Shown one piece after another: positions 1 through 5,699 of a DNA stretch of 11,729 nt (its first letter is position 1; every line of letters begins with the position of its first letter). Source of the stretch: Syntrophomonadaceae bacterium (lineage in GTDB: Bacteria; Bacillota; Dethiobacteria; DTU022); the NCBI GenBank assembly GCA_007131435.1, contig SLQM01000168.1, positions 1-11,729 on the forward strand, written 5' to 3'. Made by a program: the position numbers and the translations under genes. The notes beneath the pieces were generated by a model. It was given only the letters and a program-made list of their open reading frames with translations. It was not told where the DNA came from and ran no database searches.

Positions 1-982
1 AGACTTTGATCTGATCTATGATGACGATGGAGATCTGATGGGTATTATGGCTACGGCTATTGCCATGGGCTATGATGGGGAAATTAGATTCAACCTGGCT
101 GTCAGTGCTGAAGGCGAAATCAAAGGTTTGAGAATTGTGTCTCACACGGAAACACCGGGTATCGGTGATGTGATAGAGCGCGATTCTTTCAAAGAGCAGT
201 TTGTCGGCAAGAGCTTTGAAGACCCGATTACAGCAGGCCAGGACGTTGATATTATTACCGGCGCTACTGTAAGCACTGTGGCCATGATAAATGGTGTTCG
301 TCAGACGATTGGCGTAGTTGCCCAGAATTTCCTGGGGGTTGAAGTTGAAGAAGTAGATATTGCTTCAGTACCAGATGGTGTATACCAGGGCAGCGCCCAG
401 GGTTTCATGGGACCGATAGAAGTTGAAGTTGAGGTGTCCGGTGGAGAGATAATCTCTATTGAAGTTATTGATCACGAGGAAACGCCAACTTACTTTATTG
501 AAGCTTACCCCCTGATACCGGAACAGATCAAAGAACAGCAGAGCTTTGATGTGGATACCAGCACAGGTGCGACTGCCAGTGCCCAGGGTATTGTCGATGC
601 AGTTCAAAACGCCCTGCTTAAAGCCCTGGGGGTTGAAGATGACGTTGAAGAGGCTCCTGAAGAAGAGCCTGGAGAAATTGACCTTAGCGCCGTACCTGAT
701 GGAACCTACCAGGGCAGTGCTGATGGTTTTAAGAGCACTATAGTCGTGGAAGTAGTGGTAGAAGGCGGAGCTATACTTTCTGTAGAAGTTCTGGAACATG
801 ACGATACCCCGGAATATTTCAGGGATGCCAACCCCCTGATACCGGACCAAATAGTGGAAGAGCAGAACCTGGATGTAGATACACAAACCGGGGCAACGCG
901 CAGTGCTGAAGGCATTGTCAATGCAGTCCGGGATGCATTGTCAGGCGCTCTTGATAATGGTGGCGGAGGTGACGACAGCTAA
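1..982 (+). CDS. rnfG: RnfG, electron transport complex subunit G with three FMN_bind domains (5' partial)
   Basis: The frame is open from base 2 to the window edge, so the ATG at 38 is internal and the true start lies upstream. RnfG is the extracytoplasmic flavoprotein of Rnf, carrying covalent FMN on a threonine. The visible N-terminal part matches the RnfG FMN_bind domain: a GYDGEIRF stretch, then SHTETPGIG, then DIITGATVS with the predicted flavinylated Thr at 266-268. Unlike ordinary RnfG, which stops after this domain, the protein continues with two further FMN_bind domains (368-628 and 692-952), each 87 residues. They hold DTSTGATAS (Thr at 572-574) and DTQTGATRS (Thr at 896-898). An acidic linker rich in Glu separates them and the protein ends in a Gly/Asp tail. 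The stop overlaps the rnfE start by one base (TAATG). Identity as RnfG is firm from the domain and context; loading of all three sites is inferred. Confidence 0.93.
   Translation, partial: DFDLIYDDDGDLMGIMATAIAMGYDGEIRFNLAVSAEGEIKGLRIVSHTETPGIGDVIERDSFKEQFVGKSFEDPITAGQDVDIITGATVSTVAMINGVRQTIGVVAQNFLGVEVEEVDIASVPDGVYQGSAQGFMGPIEVEVEVSGGEIISIEVIDHEETPTYFIEAYPLIPEQIKEQQSFDVDTSTGATASAQGIVDAVQNALLKALGVEDDVEEAPEEEPGEIDLSAVPDGTYQGSADGFKSTIVVEVVVEGGAILSVEVLEHDDTPEYFRDANPLIPDQIVEEQNLDVDTQTGATRSAEGIVNAVRDALSGALDNGGGGDDS
368..628 (+). repeat. FMN_bind domain 2 of RnfG, first copy of an 87-residue tandem duplication
   Basis: This stretch encodes 87 residues beginning VPDGVYQGSA and ending shortly after the motif DTSTGATAS. 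It aligns without a gap to the copy at 692-952; by hand count 55 of 87 residues are identical (about 63%). Both copies keep the flavinylation pattern D-x-x-T-G-A-T-x-S, the PLIP motif and the HxxTP motif. They are clearly more like each other than like the N-terminal RnfG domain, so they look like a later intragenic duplication. Confidence 0.9.
692..952 (+). repeat. FMN_bind domain 3 of RnfG, second copy of the tandem duplication
   Basis: This is the second 87-residue copy, beginning VPDGTYQGSA, with the motif DTQTGATRS (Thr codon ACG at 896-898). It is separated from copy 1 by an acidic linker of about 21 residues. The divergence between copies is spread along the whole length while motif residues are kept, which suggests that both are under selection. 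Confidence 0.9.
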
Positions 983-1608
983 TGCAGCCTAAAAATGTTT
1001 ACCTGCAGGACTTAACCCGAGGCCTGGTAAAGGAAAACCCGGTATTTGTATCGCTGCTTGGGATGTGCCCCCTTCTCGGGGTTACGGGTTACCTTTTTTA
1101 TGGTTTTGGAATGGGTATGGCAACGACAATAGTGATGATCGGTGGAAGTTTTATAGTAGCGCTGTTACGGAACTTAATACCACCACAGGTTCGCATACCG
1201 ATTTTTATTATCATTATTGCCACATTTGTTACCGTAATCGAAATGGCCCTTCAGGCATATCAGCCAGCGCTATATGAAGCACTGGGTGTTTTTGTGCCGC
1301 TTATTGTCTGTAATTGCCTGATCTTGGGCAGGTTGGAGGCTTTTTCAAGCAAGAAACCGGTTATCAGGTCTACCCTTGATGGAGTTAGCGCCGGAATCGG
1401 TTTTACCATAGCCCTGGTTTTACTGGCCCTTGTCAGGGAAGTATTCGGCCATGGAACGATACTTGGCCCAGACCCCGAGGGAGCCATCCAGCTATTCGGG
1501 CCGAATTTTGAGGCGATGACCCTTTTTGCAATCCCGGCAGGTGCATTTATTGCATTGGGATTATTGCTTGCAGTGGTCAATTTGCTAATGAAGCGTTTTA
1601 ACATATAA
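982..1608 (+). CDS. rnfE: RnfE, electron transport complex membrane subunit E
   Basis: RnfE is an integral membrane subunit of the Rnf ferredoxin:NAD+ oxidoreductase; with RnfA it forms a pseudo-symmetric pair that carries electrons across the membrane. The 208-residue product has the usual length and about six hydrophobic segments. It shows the family motifs ENPVFVSLLGMCPLLGVT near the N-terminus and an N-C pair in VCNCLILGR. Cys29 and Cys112 correspond to the positions that, in solved Rnf structures, hold an intramembrane [2Fe-2S] cluster shared with RnfA. The ATG overlaps the last base of the rnfG stop, implying translational coupling. Confidence 0.96.
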   Translation: MQPKNVYLQDLTRGLVKENPVFVSLLGMCPLLGVTGYLFYGFGMGMATTIVMIGGSFIVALLRNLIPPQVRIPIFIIIIATFVTVIEMALQAYQPALYEALGVFVPLIVCNCLILGRLEAFSSKKPVIRSTLDGVSAGIGFTIALVLLALVREVFGHGTILGPDPEGAIQLFGPNFEAMTLFAIPAGAFIALGLLLAVVNLLMKRFNI

Positions 1609-1609
1609 T
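1582..1609 (+). promoter_or_regulatory. Weak candidate promoter overlapping the rnfE stop
   Basis: A perfect TATAAT (1604-1609) overlaps the rnfE stop codon. TTGCTA at 1582-1587, 16 bases upstream, matches the -35 consensus at only four of six positions. The predicted start of transcription would fall inside the GTTAAC dyad just downstream. The -10 box could be chance in this AT-rich junction, so confidence is low. Confidence 0.25.
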
Positions 1610-1610
1610 G

Positions 1611-1639
1611 GGTTAACACTATTTATCTAATTGTTAACC
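1611..1639 (+). promoter_or_regulatory. Inverted repeat GGTTAACA / TGTTAACC in the rnfE-rnfA gap
   Basis: GGTTAACA (1611-1618) and TGTTAACC (1632-1639) are perfect 8-base reverse complements separated by 13 AT-rich bases. In RNA this would be a small hairpin ending seven bases before the rnfA Shine-Dalgarno GGAGG (1646-1650). In DNA it is a dyad with two GTTAAC cores. No T-run follows, so it is not an intrinsic terminator. The half-sites are in the opposite orientation to the usual Firmicutes Rex operator (TTGTTAA-N4-TTAACAA). An mRNA processing or stability element, or an operator for another regulator, are both possible. Confidence 0.5.
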
Positions 1640-1655
1640 TGGGCAGGAGGTAACT

Positions 1656-2237
1656 ATGGAAACTCTGCTTTCAATAATCTTTATTTATATCTTTGTCGAA
1701 AACTTTGTCCTGCAAAGATTTTTCGGTATCTGTCCCTTTCTCGGTGTGTCCCGAAAGATGGAAACTGCAGTTGGGATGAGCATGGCAGTAATATTCGTAA
1801 TGACTTTGGCTACCCTGGTGACCTGGCTGTTATACACTTATGTGCTTGTGCCTTTTGGGCTAACATACCTGCAAATTGTTACATTCATCCTGGTTATAGC
1901 TTCACTGGTGCAGCTTGTAGAGACCGTTTTAAGAAAAATCAGTCCTACCTTATACCAGGGTTTGGGTATATTCTTACCGCTGATCACAACAAACTGTGCT
2001 GTTTTGGCCGTCACCCTGCTGGCAATACGACAGGAGTTTTCGCTTGTTGAATCAATTGTATTTTCCATTGCTGCAGCGATCGGATTCGCGTTGGCCCTGA
2101 TTATTATGGCCGGGATTCGCGAAAGGTTGGAAATGGCAGAGATACCGGAAGTTTTACAGGGTTCGGCGGTTACACTGATTACAGCAGGTATTCTCTCGAT
2201 TGCCTTTATGGGCTTCCAGGGAATGCTTACACTTTAA
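1656..2237 (+). CDS. rnfA: RnfA, electron transport complex membrane subunit A
   Basis: RnfA is the membrane partner of RnfE in the Rnf complex. The 193-residue product has the family length, about six hydrophobic segments and the motifs VENFVLQRFFGICPFLGVS at the N-terminus and PLITTNCAVLA in the middle. Cys26 and Cys114 occupy the positions known to bind, together with RnfE cysteines, the intramembrane [2Fe-2S] cluster. The ATG at 1656 lies five bases after a strong GGAGG (1646-1650). The gap after rnfE is 47 bp and carries the GTTAAC dyad; the gap to rnfB is 57 bp. Confidence 0.96.
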   Translation: METLLSIIFIYIFVENFVLQRFFGICPFLGVSRKMETAVGMSMAVIFVMTLATLVTWLLYTYVLVPFGLTYLQIVTFILVIASLVQLVETVLRKISPTLYQGLGIFLPLITTNCAVLAVTLLAIRQEFSLVESIVFSIAAAIGFALALIIMAGIRERLEMAEIPEVLQGSAVTLITAGILSIAFMGFQGMLTL

Positions 2238-2279
2238 ATTTAGTAAAGCATAAAAAAGGGTATTGAATTATACAGTAAC

Positions 2280-2286
2280 GAGGTGA
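2280..2286 (+). promoter_or_regulatory. Shine-Dalgarno GAGGTGA setting the rnfB start
   Basis: GAGGTGA ends eight bases before the ATG at 2295. An in-frame GTG at 2283 lies inside this site and therefore cannot be the start served by it, so ATG 2295 is chosen. Confidence 0.8.
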
Positions 2287-2294
2287 GTCAAGCA

Positions 2295-3149
2295 ATGCTT
2301 ATCGTATATGCTATAGCTGCTCTTGGCCTGATTGGACTGTTATTCGGGCTAATGCTGGCTGCTGCAGCAAAAGTATTTTATGTTGAAATAGATCCGCGGG
2401 TTGAAGCTGTAAGCGAGCTTGTACCCGGGGCAAACTGCGGGGCATGCGGGTTTGCAGGCTGCATGAAATTTTCTGAGGCCGTTGTAAACGGCGAAGCAGA
2501 ACCGGGAGATTGCATCCCCGCCGGGGAAGAAACAGTTGCTGAGATTGCCAGGGTTCTGGGCAAGGAAGTATCAGCTTCAGGTTCTCCCATTGCTACTCTC
2601 TTTTGTATTGGAGATAGCTACAAAACTGCAGATACCTATATTTATGATGGCGTAGAGGATTGCAAGGTTGCCGGCGAGATGTATGGAGGCTTCAAGGCCT
2701 GTTCATACGGCTGCCTTGGCCTGGGGAACTGTGTCCGCGTTTGCCCTTTTGACGCAATTGAAATGGGCGCTCACGGGCTTCCAGTAGTCGATAAGGTAAA
2801 ATGTACAGGTTGTGGCCTCTGTGCAAGTGCATGCCCTCGCGACCTGATCAAAATGCTGCCTGCCGGTGATGAAGGGCACTTGGTTTTATGTGCTTCGCAA
2901 GACAGGGGCAAGACAGTCTCCAGGGCCTGTGAAGTTGGTTGTATAGCCTGCAAGGCCTGCGTTAAAGCCTGCCCTGAAGAGGCAATAGAGATGAATGACA
3001 AGCTGGCTGTAATAGATCTTGAAAAATGTACTGACTGTGGAGAATGTGTTGCTAAGTGCCCTCCGGGGACAATACATCCGCGTTCAGCTATACCTACTGC
3101 AGAGGAAGCTGCTGCGCGAGCCGCAGAAAAAGAAAAAGAGTCAGCTTAA
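2295..3149 (+). CDS. rnfB: RnfB, ferredoxin-accepting iron-sulfur subunit of Rnf
   Basis: RnfB is the cytoplasmic iron-sulfur subunit thought to take electrons from reduced ferredoxin. The 284-residue protein opens with one membrane anchor (about residues 3-25). An Fe4S domain follows (Cys48, 51, 56, 73). Then come four ferredoxin-like cysteine groups: Cys136/140/146/150, Cys170/173/176/180, Cys212/216/219/222/226 and Cys245/248/251/255. Cys104, 123 and 199 are extra. The 24 cysteines in these regions could hold up to six tetranuclear clusters, a count inferred from residues only. This long form is the clostridial/acetogen type rather than the short proteobacterial one. The C-terminal tail is Ala/Glu/Lys rich. 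The next gene begins 37 bp downstream without a terminator. Confidence 0.96.
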   Translation: MLIVYAIAALGLIGLLFGLMLAAAAKVFYVEIDPRVEAVSELVPGANCGACGFAGCMKFSEAVVNGEAEPGDCIPAGEETVAEIARVLGKEVSASGSPIATLFCIGDSYKTADTYIYDGVEDCKVAGEMYGGFKACSYGCLGLGNCVRVCPFDAIEMGAHGLPVVDKVKCTGCGLCASACPRDLIKMLPAGDEGHLVLCASQDRGKTVSRACEVGCIACKACVKACPEEAIEMNDKLAVIDLEKCTDCGECVAKCPPGTIHPRSAIPTAEEAAARAAEKEKESA

Positions 3150-3171
3150 ACTGTTTTCTTAATTGGTAACC

Positions 3172-3179
3172 GAGGTAGG
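3172..3179 (+). promoter_or_regulatory. Shine-Dalgarno GAGGTAGG setting the mrpE start
   Basis: GAGGTAGG ends seven bases before the ATG at 3187. A longer in-frame TTG start at 3163 would lie upstream of this site and has no site of its own, so ATG 3187 is preferred. Confidence 0.75.
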
Positions 3180-3186
3180 TTATAAA

Positions 3187-3684
3187 ATGAAAAGTCATTG
3201 GTCAAACTACATCGGTATAACATTAACCTTATTTGTATTTTGGGTAGCCGTCAGCGGCTCCCTGGATTGGCCGCAGCTCATGGTTGGAATGGCAGCGGCC
3301 ATTTTTGTAACTTATTTTAATCGTAACCTGCTAATCAAGGCAGATGAAAGGCCCCCGATTAACCTAAGAATAGCTGCCTGGGCTTTCGGCTATTTTTTCA
3401 AGTTAATTGTTGATATAGTAAAAGCAAATTTCCAGGTTGCCTGGCTCGTTTTACATCCCTCTATGCCAATTGAACCCAATATGGTAGAGCTGGAAGTAGA
3501 TGTCGACTATGTTTCTTCCAGGGTCCTGCTGGGCAATTCTATAACCCTTACTCCGGGAACACTTACGGTCCTGGCAGATGAAAAGAAATTTCTTGTCCAT
3601 GCCCTGACTTTTGAAAGTGGAGAGGCTTTAAAAGGTTGGTCTCTCATCGAAAGGCTAAGGCAGATGGAAGGTGCAAAAGAATGA
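3187..3684 (+). CDS. mrpE: MrpE/MnhE (MbhA-like) antiporter subunit
   Basis: This is the small membrane subunit E of Mrp/Mnh-type Na+/H+ antiporters, equivalent to MbhA of membrane-bound hydrogenase. The 165-residue product has two or three hydrophobic segments in the first half (about residues 9-45 and 65-90). The soluble second half holds the family signature LLGNSITLTPGTLTV. It opens the antiporter module directly behind rnfB. Its TGA overlaps the ATG of the next gene (ATGA), so translation is coupled. The identity is firm from the signature and neighbours. Confidence 0.93.
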   Translation: MKSHWSNYIGITLTLFVFWVAVSGSLDWPQLMVGMAAAIFVTYFNRNLLIKADERPPINLRIAAWAFGYFFKLIVDIVKANFQVAWLVLHPSMPIEPNMVELEVDVDYVSSRVLLGNSITLTPGTLTVLADEKKFLVHALTFESGEALKGWSLIERLRQMEGAKE

Positions 3685-3962
3685 GCCTTGATCAGGCATT
3701 AAACCTTCTTTATAATATTGGCGCTATCCTGGTTATGCTGATGATCTTTATGTCGCTCTTCAGAGCCCTTGCCGGACCCACGGCTGCAGACAGGGTTGCC
3801 GCCATCAGCATAATCGGCACGAAGACCCTGGTGATTATCACTTTAATTGCCCGCATTTATGGGCAGGAATATTTTTTGGATATTGCCATGGTTTATGCCC
3901 TGATGAGCTTTATTACAACCATTGGCGTGGCCAAGTACATGGAGAAGGGAGCCCTTGATTGA
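3681..3962 (+). CDS. mrpF: MrpF/MnhF (MbhB-like) antiporter subunit
   Basis: This 93-residue membrane protein has three hydrophobic segments and the MrpF pattern GPTAADRVAAIS after the first helix, then LDIAMVYALMSFI in the last. The ATG at 3681 is chosen over in-frame starts further upstream because it gives the normal length. It also overlaps the mrpE stop as ATGA and follows GGAAGGTG (3666-3673) at a good distance. The stop overlaps the next ATG by one base (TGATG). Confidence 0.93.
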   Translation: MSLDQALNLLYNIGAILVMLMIFMSLFRALAGPTAADRVAAISIIGTKTLVIITLIARIYGQEYFLDIAMVYALMSFITTIGVAKYMEKGALD

Positions 3963-4291
3963 TGCCTGGAATACTTGAAGCGGTTTTAGATATATTATCA
4001 ATCATCTTTCTGATCCTGGGCCTTTTCTTCCTTTTTGTCGGCACCTTGGGGTTAATCCGCCTTCCGGATGTGTACAACAGGCTTCATGCTACTACAAAAT
4101 GCGACACCCTTGGCGCGGGGCTGGTGCTTTTATCAATGGCCCTCCAGAGCAATATTGCTATAGGTATCAGGCTGGGGCTGCTTATTCTTTTTATTGTGAT
4201 TACCAATCCCACAGCTGCTCACATTATCGCCAAGGCTGCCTATAACACGGGAATTCGCCCCCAGTTAAAGGGGAGGACAAGCGATGATTGA
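3962..4291 (+). CDS. mrpG: MrpG/MnhG (MbhC-like) antiporter subunit
   Basis: This 109-residue membrane protein has three hydrophobic segments and the family signature GLIRLPDVYNRLHATTKCDTLG (about residues 30-51). Family members usually have Ala where this one has Cys47. An in-frame TTG one codon earlier is possible, but ATG 3962 is the natural coupled start; the AAGGGAG at 3945-3951 serves it. The 3' end overlaps the next gene by eight bases. Confidence 0.93.
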   Translation: MPGILEAVLDILSIIFLILGLFFLFVGTLGLIRLPDVYNRLHATTKCDTLGAGLVLLSMALQSNIAIGIRLGLLILFIVITNPTAAHIIAKAAYNTGIRPQLKGRTSDD

Positions 4292-4523
4292 AATTCTTAA
4301 CATATTATTGCTGCTATTTCTGATAGTATGTGCTGTCGGCGTTGCTTATATCCGTGATCTTTTAAGCGCAGTAATACTATTTTCTTCTTTCGGCCTGATT
4401 ATGGCCATTATCTGGCAGCAGCTAAGTGCGCCTGATGTTGCCATGGTGGAAGCAGCGCTCGGTACCGGAGTTGTGTCCCTGCTGCTTATAGCTGCAATCA
4501 GCAAAACCAGGAGAACGGAGTAA
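4284..4523 (+). CDS. mbhD: MbhD-like antiporter subunit (DUF4040; equivalent to part of the MrpA C-terminus)
   Basis: This 79-residue protein has three hydrophobic segments and the conserved stretch LSAPDVAMVEAALGTG, with Asp51 and Glu56. In canonical Mrp this segment is part of the C-terminal region of the large MrpA subunit; in Mbh-type modules it is the separate MbhD, as here. It overlaps mrpG by eight bases (ATGATTGA). The separate gene is one of the main reasons for calling the whole module Mbh-like rather than canonical mrpABCDEFG. Confidence 0.88.
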   Translation: MIEILNILLLLFLIVCAVGVAYIRDLLSAVILFSSFGLIMAIIWQQLSAPDVAMVEAALGTGVVSLLLIAAISKTRRTE

Positions 4524-4526
4524 CTT

Positions 4527-4533
4527 AAAGGAG
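4527..4533 (+). promoter_or_regulatory. Shine-Dalgarno AAAGGAG setting the mbhE-like start
   Basis: AAAGGAG ends nine bases before ATG 4543. The in-frame TTG at 4534 directly abuts the site and is too close to be used, so ATG 4543 is chosen. Confidence 0.75.
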
Positions 4534-4542
4534 TTGTTTGAG

Positions 4543-4884
4543 ATGCTCTATGCTTTGGCTGCTATTTTTATTATTATCCTCACCCTTTTTTTAAGATTTA
4601 TTATGGGCGTTGATTCCAGGACCCTTGTTACCCTATACCTGCTGGGCTTTATAATTTTCCTGCTCAGTTTCACAGTTGCTGAAATGCCCACCTTTGGCAG
4701 CCTTGACAACCCTGCTTTTAATGAAGTTCCCCGCAGGTATCTTGAACAAGGTGTTGAAGAGACAGGGGCTGTAAATATTATCAGCAGTGTAATTATAGAT
4801 TACCGGGCTTTTGATACATTAGGTGAGGCAACAGTTTTGTTCGTTGCCATAGCCGCGGTCGTAGCCACCCTCAGATCTCATTAA
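4543..4884 (+). CDS. mbhE: MbhE-like antiporter subunit (equivalent to the distal MrpA C-terminus)
   Basis: This 113-residue protein has an N-terminal pair of hydrophobic segments (about residues 1-20 and 27-46), a soluble loop, and a final helix. The signature between them is VNIISSVIIDYRAFDTLGEA, with Asp86, Asp91 and Glu95; it is shared by MbhE and the end of MrpA. With the preceding gene it supplies the MrpA C-terminal domain as two separate polypeptides. It is followed after 19 bp by mrpB. Confidence 0.88.
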   Translation: MLYALAAIFIIILTLFLRFIMGVDSRTLVTLYLLGFIIFLLSFTVAEMPTFGSLDNPAFNEVPRRYLEQGVEETGAVNIISSVIIDYRAFDTLGEATVLFVAIAAVVATLRSH

Positions 4885-4903
4885 AGTACAGGGAGTATGG
4901 TTT

Positions 4904-5329
4904 ATGGAAGATCAAATAACAAGGATTACAAGCCGCCTGGTAGTCCCTTTTATCCAGGTCTACGGTATATATATCATTTTGCATGGGCATCTGTCTCCCG
5001 GTGGAAGTTTTTCAGGAGGAGCAATTTTTGGCGCCAGCCTGGTTCTTGTTGCGCTTTCCTTTAACCTGGAAGCGGGTTCCAAACAGATTCCGCATAATGC
5101 CGCTTCCGTTCTTGAAAGCGGTGGGGCGCTGGGTTACCTAATCACCGGGCTTGTCGCTATTGCCCTGGGGGGATATTACCTTTCTAACAAGGCAGCAGGT
5201 TTTCCCATGGGAGAGGCAGGTTCACTTTTTAGTGCCGGGGCTATTTTCATCATCACTCTTTTTGTAGGAATAAAAGTGGCCAGCACAATTGCAACCCTTT
5301 TTTATTACATTATTGAGGGGGAGAAATAG
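4904..5329 (+). CDS. mrpB: MrpB/MnhB (MbhF-like) antiporter subunit
   Basis: This 141-residue protein has four hydrophobic segments and the MnhB hallmark YGIYIILHGHLSPGGSFSGG near the N-terminus, containing His27 and His29. The family more often has a third Gly where this one has Ser35. The start ATG 4904 follows GGGAG (4891-4895) by eight bases; an ATG at 4897 is out of frame. The short C-terminal tail IIEGEK overlaps the purine-rich ribosome site of mrpC. Confidence 0.93.
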   Translation: MEDQITRITSRLVVPFIQVYGIYIILHGHLSPGGSFSGGAIFGASLVLVALSFNLEAGSKQIPHNAASVLESGGALGYLITGLVAIALGGYYLSNKAAGFPMGEAGSLFSAGAIFIITLFVGIKVASTIATLFYYIIEGEK

Positions 5330-5330
5330 C

Positions 5331-5699
5331 ATGGAGACTTTACAGGGAATTGTTGATAATTATTATTACATGGTGGCGATAATTCTCTTCGTAATTGGCA
5401 TGTATACCATGCTGACCCATTCGAACATGATCAAAAAAGTGATTGCCATGAATATCATGGATGCTTCTGTATTCTTAATGTTTGTTGCTGTTGGTTATGC
5501 TCATGGTTCACAGGCCCCCATCATCAGGGATAATGTTGAAATAATTTATGCAAATCCATTACCCGGTGCCCTTATCCTGACCGGTATTGTTGTAGCTGTA
5601 AGCGTGACGGCATACGCGCTAAGCCTGGTAGTTAAAATTTACAGGTATTATGATACCTGCGATTATGATGAAATATGTGAGATGAGGAGCAAGGAATAG
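5331..5699 (+). CDS. mrpC: MrpC/MnhC (MbhG-like, NuoK-related) antiporter subunit
   Basis: This 122-residue, three-helix protein is related to complex I NuoK. The last helix carries the family pattern NPLPGALILTGIVVAVSVTA (residues 75-94). ATG 5331 is chosen because GGGGGAG (5317-5323) lies seven bases upstream; the longer in-frame start overlaps mrpB and lacks a site. The C-terminal tail is acidic and holds two cysteines (Cys110, Cys116), which I cannot assign a role. Its TAG overlaps the GTG of the next gene by one base. Confidence 0.92.
   Translation: METLQGIVDNYYYMVAIILFVIGMYTMLTHSNMIKKVIAMNIMDASVFLMFVAVGYAHGSQAPIIRDNVEIIYANPLPGALILTGIVVAVSVTAYALSLVVKIYRYYDTCDYDEICEMRSKE

Noticed and set aside
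365..886. 173-residue open frame on the minus strand
   Set aside because: It lies entirely antisense to rnfG, has no recognisable domain or ribosome site, and mirrors the biased codon use of the real gene.
1613..1637. Rex operator between rnfE and rnfA
   Set aside because: The TTAACA and TGTTAA half-sites are in reversed order and 13 bases apart, unlike the TTGTTAA-N4-TTAACAA arrangement.
1631..2050. 139-residue open frame on the plus strand
   Set aside because: It overlaps rnfA in another frame; rnfA has the strong ribosome site and full family motifs.
3150..3186. Terminator or promoter separating rnfB from mrpE
   Set aside because: The 37 bases contain no GC-rich hairpin with a T-run and no paired -35/-10 boxes, only a ribosome site.
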